Assembly: GCA_024694565.1 (NCBI GenBank)
Contig: JAILJR010000151.1
Location: 1 to 64,000, forward strand
Reading direction: 5' to 3'
Source: Butyrivibrio sp.
Lineage (GTDB): Bacteria; Bacillota; Clostridia; Lachnospirales; Lachnospiraceae
Length of the DNA stretch: 64,000 nt
The first letter of the stretch is position 1, and each line of letters opens with the position of its first letter. Of the stretch, positions 8,801 through 18,125 are shown piece after piece. Made by a program: the position numbers and the translations under genes. The notes beneath the pieces are model-generated. The model did not search any database. It had not been told where the DNA came from and saw only the letters and a program-made list of their open reading frames with translations.

Positions 8801-10319
8801 CAGTACCGGAAGTGATGAGAAGCTCACCTATGAAGAGGGCTACAAGGATCTTCCCTACGAGTTTAACTCCCTTGCTGTCAATTTTGTGCTGGAGGATGAA
8901 GATGCTGAAGGCGGGAAGGAAAAAGTAGGAAGGATAAACAAAAAGTATGGTGATACGCTCACAGAGGAGGATTATCCTGTACTTAAAGAGAGAGATGGCT
9001 ATTACGTAGACTGGGACATCAAGGAAGTTGACAACATGACAAAGGATGTAACGGTCACGGCAACCTACAAAAGATACAGAACGACTATAGCATCCGCTGA
9101 GACAACTGAAGGTATTCATATGTCTGATATTCTTGTCGATGGAAATTTCAGGGAAGAAGACAAGCTTGATGTTATAAGGGAAGAACTGCTGGGAGGCGCT
9201 GATAAGGAAGAAGGCGGCGTTACCATGCAGGAGAAGATGCATATTGATATCCCGGATGACGGAAATCAGGTTCATCAGTTAAGGTTCAAGCCCGTGGATG
9301 ATCTCGCTCAGCTTATGGGGGTTATCGGTAAGTTCACAGGCGGCGATATTGTTCTTTTCGAGGAAAAGAGCGGAGAGCTACGGCAATTAACTCCATCAGG
9401 GTCAATGGGCAAATATGCTACATACGACCTTGAGGGTAACAGTGTTACGCTTGCCTATGGTTACAAGGGCATAAATACGCTGGCCTATATTCTTGTGGGT
9501 GGTGTAATACTCGTTGTTTTAATTATTATAGTACTCATCATTCTGAACATTGTATTTGTGGTCAAGCACGGCAGAAAGGTTCCCGTGATGGTTAACAAGG
9601 TTGTCAATAAGGTTTCCGACAAGCTTGAAAACAAGGAGCAGCTTTTCTATGATGATTCCAATGATAAGACGCCTTCTATCCGCGAGCTGTTAAATGAAAA
9701 GTTCTCCGGAAACAGTGCAGCTGATGCCAAGACCAAGGCTGCTGCAGATGATCCTTCAGAGAATACACTGGAAGATGCAGGCAGCGGCGCAAATGAATAC
9801 GCAGAAGAAAGACCGTTAAGTGCTTCCGAAAAAGGCAAAGACAATGATATATCAGAGGATGATCCTGATTACTACTTTGATGAGGATGACGAGGATACCT
9901 TCGATGCTGAAGAATCCTATAAAGATGAAGCTGTAGGGGCAGATGAAAAGAAAGCTCCGGCGGAAAACCAGGCGGTTTCTGCCCAAAAGAAAGCTTCGGC
10001 AGAAAACCAGGGTGCTTTTGATGAAAAGAAAGCTTCGAAAGATGTGAAGATGAATCAGGATGAAAGGAAACCTGACGGAGAAGGTCATACCGGTTCGGCC
10101 GGGAAGGCTTCAAATGCTGTAAATCCATCAAAAGCTGAAGAAGGATCAAAAGACAAAAAAGCATCAGGCGATAAGAAAGCCTTTAAGGATAAGAAGGATT
10201 CCAAGGGTAAGAAATATACAAATTACAAGAAAGCTGCAAAGGTCAGGAAGGCTTCAGAAGATGGGAAGGCATCCAAAGCAGATAGAGCTTTTGTGAAGGA
10301 TGAAAATTCCAAGGAGTGA
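5820..10319 (+). CDS. Giant membrane-anchored surface protein with GLUG repeats
   Basis: 1499 residues. It starts with a signal peptide (about 1-26). A first set of GLUG-type beta repeats (about 165-360, e.g. YVGGLVGMN, VGGIAGRQSG) is followed by a long helical, probably coiled-coil region (about 365-770). A second GLUG set (about 780-960, e.g. YVGGIAGGSY) precedes a small beta region containing KYGDTLTEEDYPVLKERDGY, similar to InlB-type repeats. One strong membrane helix (about 1220-1250) comes next, then a ~250-residue cytoplasmic tail, first acidic and then Lys/Ala-rich with short repeats. The topology puts the repeats outside the cell. Ribosome-binding site AGGAGG; a GTG at 5811 is too close to it. 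Tight linkage to the RND exporter suggests a common envelope function. No enzymatic motif seen. Confidence 0.85.
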   Translation: MNRRLVAAVTAALLFSGSAIISFAENDIVSTENQGDNTKLITTGTQTKAEEDVVDVDEDIRDEVLAKIPQEMEEIRISSAADLIELANNCRLDTWSVNKRVILTSDISLVGKDFKGIPSFGGEFDGQGHTISEFNVKDELSYVGFFVYLQETAKVSNLNIAGSVMPAGSPVIVGGVCGDNHGCIRECTFKGIVKGSDYVGGLVGMNELTGTISFCTSEGFINGIHFTGGIAGENRGNIENSRNEATVNTTNTDTQITLDSMENLNKLLNLIKNVKNSDDEAYKDVTISDIGGIAGTSIGIISRCINNGSVGYEHVGYNVGGIAGRQSGYILGCSNNGRILGRKDVGGIVGQAEPYITVDLSSDIAYQLSEAIAKLHDSVTVTLNDAKSQSNTISNRLAMIQQFTSQAVEDTRFIANGTVDFVNGISGAANTAISRADYILDEASKSGGLMDQASDTARNFHYSTVFLGETIDDLSLRQYMTEAEKTDYDTAKNALDSIDAQFNDNYDRAFERFYNQNIHRNAGESEYTADLRFKSGDEYLALDPGASARDDLDGTGSGITARDGYWVHYVSDDDTNSFPLDDGSEKAGADKALDAESSVFADAQAKAYAYEVYQSPEGYYSGNMIEDVAAAGGTMIEIIRRHFPEMATEARSDIELAANRFEAATGALSGATDAAKSIVSTVAGYDRIEIPSLSDEYKAHTNSLADNMASMNDNFGILNQEVNGATGVLVDDLLAVSDQFNSILELYTDAIDGVLDKDYTTVFEDKSLEEATFTTDATVDSCFNYGSCEGDIDVSGIAGTMAIEYEFDKESAVTGIKDANMNSSFLTKCVLRDNRNYGDVTSQKNYAGGICGLQEMGTIINCGSYSKILSKTADYVGGIAGGSYSYILESYAKGELDGKSYVGGVAGDGMNISKCLTLVDVGEAESWYGAIAGHVGEKAEVRDNYFVSDSLAGIDRVSYSLKAEPISYDDVLNNRVFKDMEKETKKKSSQVVPISTGSDEKLTYEEGYKDLPYEFNSLAVNFVLEDEDAEGGKEKVGRINKKYGDTLTEEDYPVLKERDGYYVDWDIKEVDNMTKDVTVTATYKRYRTTIASAETTEGIHMSDILVDGNFREEDKLDVIREELLGGADKEEGGVTMQEKMHIDIPDDGNQVHQLRFKPVDDLAQLMGVIGKFTGGDIVLFEEKSGELRQLTPSGSMGKYATYDLEGNSVTLAYGYKGINTLAYILVGGVILVVLIIIVLIILNIVFVVKHGRKVPVMVNKVVNKVSDKLENKEQLFYDDSNDKTPSIRELLNEKFSGNSAADAKTKAAADDPSENTLEDAGSGANEYAEERPLSASEKGKDNDISEDDPDYYFDEDDEDTFDAEESYKDEAVGADEKKAPAENQAVSAQKKASAENQGAFDEKKASKDVKMNQDERKPDGEGHTGSAGKASNAVNPSKAEEGSKDKKASGDKKAFKDKKDSKGKKYTNYKKAAKVRKASEDGKASKADRAFVKDENSKE

Positions 10320-10325
10320 TGTTCT

Positions 10326-11009
10326 ATGAAGGAATTATTAGTTGAACTTTTGATGGAGGACAAGACCCTGATTCATGTCCCCTTCGGAAATGGCTTTTTT
10401 GATATTGCAAAGAGCGTGGTTATAACCTGGATAGTAATGGCCATTGTCATAATTGCAGTTCTTTTGCTGACAAGAGACCTGAAGGTTCACAACATTTCCA
10501 GGAGGCAGGCGGTTCTTGAGAGCTGCGTTTTATGGCTTCGCGAGGCCATAGGGGGGATGCTTGGTGAAGAGGGAGCCATGTATTCTGATTATATGGTAAC
10601 GGTACTTGTTTTTATCGGCGTTTCAAATATGGTTGGTCTGTTCGGAGTAACCCCTCCTACCATGGATCTCAATGTTACCATAGCTCTGTCAGTCATGAGC
10701 ATAATCCTGGTTGAGGCAGCCGGAATTGCAAAGAAGGGGGCCAAGGGGTGGCTCAAGAGCTTTGCTGAGCCAATGCCCGTAATAGCACCGATGAATGTGT
10801 TGGAACTGGTAATAAGACCGCTGTCTTTGTGCATGCGACTCTTTGGAAATATTCTGGGTGCGACAGTCATCATGGAGCTTATAAGATCTGTGGTACCGAT
10901 TGTTTTGCCCGCGGCTTTAAGTCTTTATTTCGACCTTTTTGACGGGGCGATTCAGGCATATGTATTTTGTTTTTTGACATCTCTTTATATCAAGGAAGCG
11001 GTTGAGTAA
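10326..11009 (+). CDS. atpB: ATP synthase F0 subunit a
   Basis: 227 residues, five to six membrane helices. The proton half-channel helix NVLELVIRPLSLCMRLFGNI carries the essential Arg, and the last helices contain FDLFDGAIQAYVF. It is shorter than the ~240-270 usual for the subunit but complete in its core. It opens the atp operon six bases after the GLUG protein, so some readthrough from upstream is possible. No atpI precedes it. Confidence 0.97.
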   Translation: MKELLVELLMEDKTLIHVPFGNGFFDIAKSVVITWIVMAIVIIAVLLLTRDLKVHNISRRQAVLESCVLWLREAIGGMLGEEGAMYSDYMVTVLVFIGVSNMVGLFGVTPPTMDLNVTIALSVMSIILVEAAGIAKKGAKGWLKSFAEPMPVIAPMNVLELVIRPLSLCMRLFGNILGATVIMELIRSVVPIVLPAALSLYFDLFDGAIQAYVFCFLTSLYIKEAVE

Positions 11010-11067
11010 AGTTTATTAGCAACTCATTGTATTATGAACTACCCTGAGAGATGTATCTTGGCGGTCA

Positions 11068-11142
11068 GGAAAAGGAGCCGGTTAACGTATACGTTCGGGA
11101 TGCTTGCGGTAGACGCATCAGACCGGAATAAGTCAGATATAA
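11068..11142 (+). other. Conserved leader segment B before atpE (resembles 1284-1360)
   Basis: The 163-nt gap between atpB and atpE carries possible stems CCGGT/ACCGG (11078-11082 with 11122-11126), AACGT/ACGTT and GATGC/GCATC, which could form a three-way junction. It shares the blocks listed for leader A with nearly the same spacing: CGGTA to GGAATAAGTCA is 18 nt in both. It may tune translation of atpE, whose product is needed in excess. Function inferred only. Confidence 0.4.
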
Positions 11143-11172
11143 ACCGGCATTTTAAGAAGGAGGAGTAAAACT

Positions 11173-11391
11173 ATGGATCTAACAGCAATTGGAGCAGCTA
11201 TCGCTGCATTTACAGGAATCGGAGCCGGCATTGGAATCGGAATTGCGACATCAAAGGCAACGGATGCTGTGGCAAGACAGCCCGAAGCGGATGGCAAGAT
11301 AATGAAGCTTCTGCTCCTTGGATGTGCACTTGCTGAGGCAACAGCAATCTATGGCTTCGTAGTGGCAATTATGATCATTCTTTTCTCATGA
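11173..11391 (+). CDS. atpE: ATP synthase F0 subunit c
   Basis: A 72-residue two-helix hairpin. Helix 1 is Gly-rich (GIGAGIGIGIATSKA), the polar loop is ARQPEA, and helix 2 carries the ion-binding Glu in CALAEATAIYGF. Known Na+-binding c-rings have a Gln in helix 1 and a Ser after the Glu. Here those positions look like Ile and Ala, which favours proton over sodium coupling (inference). A strong AGAAGGAGGAG ribosome-binding site precedes the ATG, fitting high expression. Confidence 0.97.
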   Translation: MDLTAIGAAIAAFTGIGAGIGIGIATSKATDAVARQPEADGKIMKLLLLGCALAEATAIYGFVVAIMIILFS

Positions 11392-11413
11392 ATTTTAAAA
11401 AGGGGATATAGCT

Positions 11414-11911
11414 GTGTTAGATATAAGTTTTGTAAATATTATATGTACAATACTAAATCTTCTGATTCTTTACTTTGTATTTAAGAAGTTTCTTTTTGCC
11501 AGGGTGGATGAGATCATAAGGCAGCGCCAGGCCGAGGTTGACAGTGCAACTGATGCAGCTGACAAGGCCACCGATGAAGCGAGACGAACAAAGAAGGAAT
11601 ATGAGGAAAAAATCTCCCTGGCAGATGAGGAAAAGGAGCAGATCCTGTCTGATATCAAGAAGCAGGGCTATGATGAGTATGACAGGATTGTAAATGATGC
11701 TCACAGGAAGGGCGAGCAGATAATCACAGAGGCAAGGCACAATGCCAAGGTTGAAGCTGAGAGATCGAAGGAAGTATATGCAGCTGAGCTCAAATCCATG
11801 GTAATTGAAGCCGCAACGAAAATAGCTGCAACCAGACACAGTTCTGCTGAGGACAGCGAACTCTATGATAAATTTATAAGAGAAGCGGGAGCATTAACGG
11901 ATGACCACTAA
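11414..11911 (+). CDS. atpF: ATP synthase F0 subunit b
   Basis: 165 residues. An N-terminal membrane helix (about 5-25) is followed by a long charged alpha-helical stalk rich in Lys, Glu and Ala. It starts at a GTG behind GGGG. The length is normal for a stand-alone b subunit, so there is no b-delta fusion here. Its end overlaps the next start codon by 11 bases. A normal delta gene would be expected at this point but is missing. Confidence 0.95.
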   Translation: MLDISFVNIICTILNLLILYFVFKKFLFARVDEIIRQRQAEVDSATDAADKATDEARRTKKEYEEKISLADEEKEQILSDIKKQGYDEYDRIVNDAHRKGEQIITEARHNAKVEAERSKEVYAAELKSMVIEAATKIAATRHSSAEDSELYDKFIREAGALTDDH

Positions 11912-13655
11912 TCTCATTGCAATACTTAAGTATGCTTACGCTGCGCCTTCCGAAGAACAGCTTGAAAAGATCAGGAATATCCTCTGCAATAAATTTGAGA
12001 GAAGGGATATTGAGATACAGGTTGAAGAGGATCCATCTGTCGGTGGCGGTTTCATTGTTTCCTGTGAGAATTTCGAGTATGACTGGAGCGATCTTGGAAG
12101 AGCACGTCAGCTGCGAACGGAATTTAATAATGTAAGAACCAAAAACATTGTCTCGGATACAGGCAAGATTATTTCCATGCTAAAGGAAAAGGTCGATGAC
12201 TTTGAGCTTCGTATCTATGACAGAGAAGTCGGAACCGTTTCCTGGGTCGGAGACGGTATAGCGAATATAGATGGTATAGACCACGCTTTTTACGGAGAAG
12301 TCATTGAGTTTGATGACGGGACGAAGGGCATGGTTCAGGATATACGCGATGACCATATCGGCTGCATCCTCTTTGGAAATGATAATACTATAAGGCAGGG
12401 GACAAGGGCGGTCAGGACCTATCAGGAGGCCGGAGTACCTGTCGGAGATGCGTTCATAGGCCGTGTCATAGATGCACTTGGTGCGCCTCTTGACGGACTT
12501 GGTGATATCAAGGAATCCGGTTACAGAGCTGTGGAGAAAGCCGCACCGGGTATTATTGAGAGACAGTCCGTAAATGAGCCGATGGAGACCGGAATTCTTT
12601 CTATAGATACCATGTTCCCTATAGGAAGGGGACAGCGTGAGCTTATCATCGGTGACAGACAGACCGGCAAGACTTCGATAGCGATTGATACTATCATCAA
12701 TCAGAAGGGCAAGGATGTAATATGCATCTATGTCGCCATCGGACAGAAGGCTTCAACCGTTGCCAAGATCATTCAGACTCTTCGTAAAACAGGAGCTTTG
12801 GATTACACAATTGTTGTAAGCTCGACTGCCTCAGAGCCGGCTCCGCTTCAGTACATTGCACCCTACTCGGGAACTGCTCTTGCGGAGTACTTTATGAAGG
12901 AGGGAAAAGATGTACTGATAGTATATGATGATCTCTCCAAGCACGCAGTTGCTTACAGAGCAATATCACTTCTTTTGGAGAGGTCACCAGGGCGTGAGGC
13001 ATATCCCGGAGATGTTTTCTATCTTCATTCAAGGCTCCTTGAGAGGGCAAGTAAGCTCTCGTCAGAGCTGGGAGGCGGGTCAATTACAGCACTTCCGATT
13101 ATTGAAACCCAGGCTGGAGACGTGTCATCCTATATACCTACAAATGTGATCTCAATTACTGACGGACAGATATTCCTGGAGAGTGATCTGTTCTTTGAGG
13201 GAATGAGACCCGCGGTAAATGTGGGCTTATCTGTTTCACGTGTCGGATCAGCTGCACAGACAAAGGCTATGAAAAAAGCTGCAGGAAGTATAAGGGTTGA
13301 TCTTGCCCAATACAGGGAGATGGCAGTATTTACCCAGTTTTCTTCTGATCTTGACGAGACAACCAAAAAACAGCTCGCTCACGGAAAGGTACTTATGGAG
13401 CTTTTAAAGCAGCCCTTAGAGCATCCGCTTGCCATGCACGAGCAGGTCATAATACTTGTTGCTGTGGGGGCAAAGAGACTTGACAGTATTCCGGTAAAGA
13501 AGATAAAGCAGTACAAGGATAAGCTTATTACCTTCTTTAACACAGAGAAGAGCGATATCTGTGAAGAGCTTGAGAGAAGCAAAAATCTGTCTGATCAGGT
13601 AAAGAGAAGCATTATTGAAGCAGTAGATGAGTTTAACAGCAGAGAAGGATATTAA
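11901..13655 (+). CDS. atpA: ATP synthase F1 subunit alpha with an N-terminal delta-subunit C-terminal domain (delta-alpha fusion)
   Basis: 584 residues against ~500-510 for a usual alpha. Residues ~75-584 are a full alpha subunit with VGTVSWVGDGIA, Walker A GDRQTGKTS, the DDLSKHAVAYR region and VSRVGSAAQTK. Residues ~10-72 resemble the C-terminal domain of subunit delta/OSCP: APSEEQLEKIRNIL, then EEDPSVGGGFIVS and LGRARQLRTEF, which match the SEEQ, DPSxxGG and S-x-RGxLxxL positions of delta. The six-helix N-terminal domain of delta, which normally caps F1, is absent from this protein and from the operon. The frame is open throughout, and the start overlaps atpF. The fusion is read directly from sequence; its structural consequence is inference. 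Confidence 0.93.
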   Translation: MTTNLIAILKYAYAAPSEEQLEKIRNILCNKFERRDIEIQVEEDPSVGGGFIVSCENFEYDWSDLGRARQLRTEFNNVRTKNIVSDTGKIISMLKEKVDDFELRIYDREVGTVSWVGDGIANIDGIDHAFYGEVIEFDDGTKGMVQDIRDDHIGCILFGNDNTIRQGTRAVRTYQEAGVPVGDAFIGRVIDALGAPLDGLGDIKESGYRAVEKAAPGIIERQSVNEPMETGILSIDTMFPIGRGQRELIIGDRQTGKTSIAIDTIINQKGKDVICIYVAIGQKASTVAKIIQTLRKTGALDYTIVVSSTASEPAPLQYIAPYSGTALAEYFMKEGKDVLIVYDDLSKHAVAYRAISLLLERSPGREAYPGDVFYLHSRLLERASKLSSELGGGSITALPIIETQAGDVSSYIPTNVISITDGQIFLESDLFFEGMRPAVNVGLSVSRVGSAAQTKAMKKAAGSIRVDLAQYREMAVFTQFSSDLDETTKKQLAHGKVLMELLKQPLEHPLAMHEQVIILVAVGAKRLDSIPVKKIKQYKDKLITFFNTEKSDICEELERSKNLSDQVKRSIIEAVDEFNSREGY

Positions 13656-13657
13656 AA

Positions 13658-14581
13658 TTGGCTAATATAAAGGAGATAAGGGATCGTATAAACAGCGTCA
13701 GCGATACCAAAAAAATCACCAATGCCATGTACCTTATATCCTCCACCAAGCTCAGGAAGGCAAGGAAGATGCTTTCGGACACTGAACCGTTCTTCTTTGC
13801 AACCAAAGCCATGATAGAGAGGCTTGTAAGCCATCTTCCTGAGGGAACCGAGAATATTTTCCTTGAGACAAGGACAGATATTCCCGAGAGGGAGCGTAGA
13901 AGGGGCTACATAATTTTTACAGATGACAAGGGGCTTGCAGGGGCCTACAACCACAATGTTCTAAAGCTTGCTGAACAGCACATCTTCGGTGACGGGGACA
14001 AGTGGAAGCTGTTTGTCATAGGAGAACTGGGAAGATTTCATTTTGCTTCAAGAAGCATGGAGATTGAGGAGTCATTTCTTTTTACCTCACAGAATCCCAC
14101 ACTTCACAGGGCAAGGAAGATTTCCGCGGAAATTCTCGATTACTACTATGAGAGAAAGATTGATGAGTTTTATGTAATATACACAACAGTGAAGGGAAAT
14201 ACCTGCGAGACCAGATTTGAGAAGCTTCTGCCGCTTGAGCTTATTACCGATATCAAGAAATCAGCTCCTCCACAGGGCACAATGCTTGAGGAGTTTCTTA
14301 TGGAGCCAAGTCCTTCGGCTATTCTGGACAATATAGTGCCGAACTATGTCACCGGATTTATTTACGGCGCACTGGTTGAGGCCTTTTGCAGTGTACAGAG
14401 CAGCAGGATGATGGCAATGGACTCCGCCAACAAGAATGCGGAGAAGATGATATCAGAGCTAAAGCGGGTTTACAACAGGCAGCGTCAGGCAATGATAACG
14501 CAGGAAATCACAGAGGTTGTAAGCGGAGCAAAGGCTTTAAAGAAGAGCAAGGAAGAAAGACTGAGAAAGACGAAGGCTTGA
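13658..14581 (+). CDS. atpG: ATP synthase F1 subunit gamma
   Basis: 307 residues, slightly longer than the usual ~285. The N-terminal helix has RDRINSVSDTKKITNAMYLIS, and the C-terminal helix has SSRMMAMDSANKNAEKMI and NRQRQAMITQEITEVVSGA, the conserved rotor coiled coil. The start codon is TTG two bases after the atpA stop, with GAAGGA upstream. The central shaft transmits rotation of the c-ring to the catalytic sites. Confidence 0.96.
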   Translation: MANIKEIRDRINSVSDTKKITNAMYLISSTKLRKARKMLSDTEPFFFATKAMIERLVSHLPEGTENIFLETRTDIPERERRRGYIIFTDDKGLAGAYNHNVLKLAEQHIFGDGDKWKLFVIGELGRFHFASRSMEIEESFLFTSQNPTLHRARKISAEILDYYYERKIDEFYVIYTTVKGNTCETRFEKLLPLELITDIKKSAPPQGTMLEEFLMEPSPSAILDNIVPNYVTGFIYGALVEAFCSVQSSRMMAMDSANKNAEKMISELKRVYNRQRQAMITQEITEVVSGAKALKKSKEERLRKTKA

Positions 14582-14584
14582 TAG

Positions 14585-16045
<1,461 letters not shown>

Positions 16046-16048
16046 TCT

Positions 16049-16486
16049 ATGAGTAAAGCACTGGTAAAAACCTTTCACCTTCAGGTTATATCCGTCAATG
16101 GTGTTTTTTTTGATGATGAGGCAGAGGAAATAATACTTCCCTGCGATGATGGCGAGCTGGCCATATTGGCAGGACACGAGGAGGCAATACTCGCAATCTA
16201 CGAGGGAATTATCAAGATCAAGGATTCAAAGGGCAAATGGAAGATAGGTGTTGTCAGTATCGGTTCAGTTCAGGTCACTGTAGACAACAGATGCATAGTC
16301 CTTGTGAACACTGTTGAAAAACCGGAGGACATCGACAGACGAAGGGCGCAGGAGGCATATGAATTTGCTATGGAGCACCTTCAGCAGAAGCAGTCTATCA
16401 AGGAGTTCAAGAAGTCACAGGCAGGTCTTGCAAGAGCTCTTACAAGACTGAAGGCTGCATCCAAGTATCAGGGCCTCTCCAACTGA
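16049..16486 (+). CDS. atpC: ATP synthase F1 subunit epsilon
   Basis: 145 residues. The N-terminal beta-sandwich (about 1-90) contains FHLQVISVNGVFFDDEAEEI and LPCDDGELAILAGH. The C-terminal two-helix region carries the R-RAQEAYEFAMEHL stretch. It couples gamma to the c-ring and can inhibit ATP hydrolysis. It is the last gene of the atp operon, 3 bases after atpD. Confidence 0.95.
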   Translation: MSKALVKTFHLQVISVNGVFFDDEAEEIILPCDDGELAILAGHEEAILAIYEGIIKIKDSKGKWKIGVVSIGSVQVTVDNRCIVLVNTVEKPEDIDRRRAQEAYEFAMEHLQQKQSIKEFKKSQAGLARALTRLKAASKYQGLSN

Positions 16487-16493
16487 GAAAGAA

Positions 16494-17042
16494 ATGGTGG
16501 AAAATTTGAGAAAAATCAGGAAAAGACAAAAACTGAAGATCATAAGCATATTGCTGTGTGTATTATTTCTTATGACAGCCTGCGGCAAGACAGCTGATCC
16601 TGAGCTTGAAGCGTACAAGGAGAGCATGTCTTCCTTTTATGACAGACTTACATATTTTGATGCAGCAATTAATGCAATAGATCCTAATTCCGAGGATGCC
16701 AAAACCCAGCTTCTTGGGTATATGGATGAAATGAATGCTGAGTACAAAACAATGGCGGAGCTTCAGATTCCTGAAGCCTTTTCGGGAATATCCGGTATTG
16801 CCGCTGAAGCTGCGGATTATATGCAGAAGGCTGATGAGACCTATCATCTTGCATATGATAACGGATTTGATGAGGACAGTGAGATGCTGGCATCACAGTA
16901 TTACCAGAGAGCAAACGCAAGAGTGCTGGTAATGCTGCAGGTTCTTCACGGAGAGGTACCTGAGGGAGATAATGTTACCGTTGAGACAGAGAGTACCTAC
17001 GAGATTTCAACAATTCCCACGGAGTCGCAAGGGAATGAATAA
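16494..17042 (+). CDS. Small predicted lipoprotein of unknown function
   Basis: 182 residues. A positively charged start (RKIRKRQKLK), a hydrophobic stretch and the lipobox LMTAC give a lipidated Cys30. The mature part is helical and acidic, ending in a Thr/Ser/Glu-rich tail. I do not recognise a family. It begins 8 bases after atpC and its end overlaps the acyltransferase gene, so it may be co-transcribed with the atp operon. The start at 16494 is supported by an upstream GAGAAAGAAATG context only; ribosome-binding is weak. Confidence 0.75.
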   Translation: MVENLRKIRKRQKLKIISILLCVLFLMTACGKTADPELEAYKESMSSFYDRLTYFDAAINAIDPNSEDAKTQLLGYMDEMNAEYKTMAELQIPEAFSGISGIAAEAADYMQKADETYHLAYDNGFDEDSEMLASQYYQRANARVLVMLQVLHGEVPEGDNVTVETESTYEISTIPTESQGNE

Positions 17043-18114
17043 GGATAACCGTTTCATTTATCTGTTCAAGTTGATAGCATGCATCTTTGTGATCACCATT
17101 CATGCCCCTTTTCCGGGGCTTTTTGGTGACCTTGTGGGCAGCATATCCAGGTTTGCTGTCCCTTTTTTCTTTGCTGTTTCCGGGAGATACCTGTTAGCAG
17201 GAAGAGGGTATGAAACACCAAAGGAACCGGCAGGAATTCGAAATATGGTATGCAAAAGGCTTCTGAGACTTTTCAGGATGACTCTTATCGTCTATTCTTT
17301 ACATCTTGCATTTTCTCTTTGGTTTTATCTCTCCGGGGGAACGACCTTACACGAGTGGTTTTGGGATAAGTTCAATCCCTTTGAGGCCAGGATCTTTATT
17401 CTCTTCAACTCAGGGCGATTTATTTACGACGGCTCCTATGTATTTGATCACATGTGGTATCTCTTTGCACTTATTTATGTGTACATTCTCATAATAATAT
17501 TTGCGAAGGTCCTGCGTAAGTGGTACAAGGGTCTGATAGTACTTCTGCTTGGCATGCTGTTTTTTGGAGAACTTCTTCAGGTTTATTATCCGATAAGACC
17601 CTTTGACATCAGCATCAATACCTGGTATGTGTTGAGGAACTGGCTGTTTGTCGGTATGCCCTTTGTGCTGCTTGGAGTCCTCTTTGGAGACTATATTGAG
17701 AAGCTTGAAGGTGGAGCTTCCGATTGTGGTGCGAAAAATAAACTGATCAGGTTCAGACCCTTTTATATCATACTCATCATAGCCGGGTGCATTTTCAGCT
17801 TTGCAGAATCCATGATCTTTGGTTCAAAAGAGGTTTATACAGGATCGGTGATGATAGTGGTCGGTATACTCTTTTTATCCGAGGTTCATGGTCCTCTAAG
17901 GACATCACTTTGGAAGATTGGCAAAAGATCGTCATCTAATATATACTTTTATCATGTTCTTATAATAGCGGTATTGGATATCCTGTCCCAGAGAGGGATA
18001 ATTCCGCAGTACACCATGTGGCAGAAGCCATTGATAGTAATTGTGATATGTCTTTTGCTCTTTGGCTGTATTCCGTTTCTATATGACCGGGTCAGAGGCC
18101 GGGAGTTTGTTTAA
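17035..18114 (+). CDS. Membrane acyltransferase, acyltransferase-3 family
   Basis: About 359 residues with roughly ten membrane helices. The first helix reads YLFKLIACIFVITIHAPFPG with the conserved His typical of this O-acyltransferase family; FAVPFFFAVSGRYL follows. Such proteins acylate cell-wall or surface polysaccharides. The start at 17035 overlaps the lipoprotein gene by 8 bases and is preceded by GGAG. Substrate unknown. Confidence 0.85.
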   Translation: MNKDNRFIYLFKLIACIFVITIHAPFPGLFGDLVGSISRFAVPFFFAVSGRYLLAGRGYETPKEPAGIRNMVCKRLLRLFRMTLIVYSLHLAFSLWFYLSGGTTLHEWFWDKFNPFEARIFILFNSGRFIYDGSYVFDHMWYLFALIYVYILIIIFAKVLRKWYKGLIVLLLGMLFFGELLQVYYPIRPFDISINTWYVLRNWLFVGMPFVLLGVLFGDYIEKLEGGASDCGAKNKLIRFRPFYIILIIAGCIFSFAESMIFGSKEVYTGSVMIVVGILFLSEVHGPLRTSLWKIGKRSSSNIYFYHVLIIAVLDILSQRGIIPQYTMWQKPLIVIVICLLLFGCIPFLYDRVRGREFV

Positions 18115-18125
18115 GGTAAGGAAAT

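Noticed and set aside
8784-9275. 163-codon - strand frame inside the GLUG protein gene
   Set aside because: Shadow of the long + strand gene; no start signal and no family.
11414-11911. A b-delta fusion or a delta N-domain hidden in atpF
   Set aside because: AtpF has normal length and ends in the charged stalk helix; no delta-like six-helix domain is visible.
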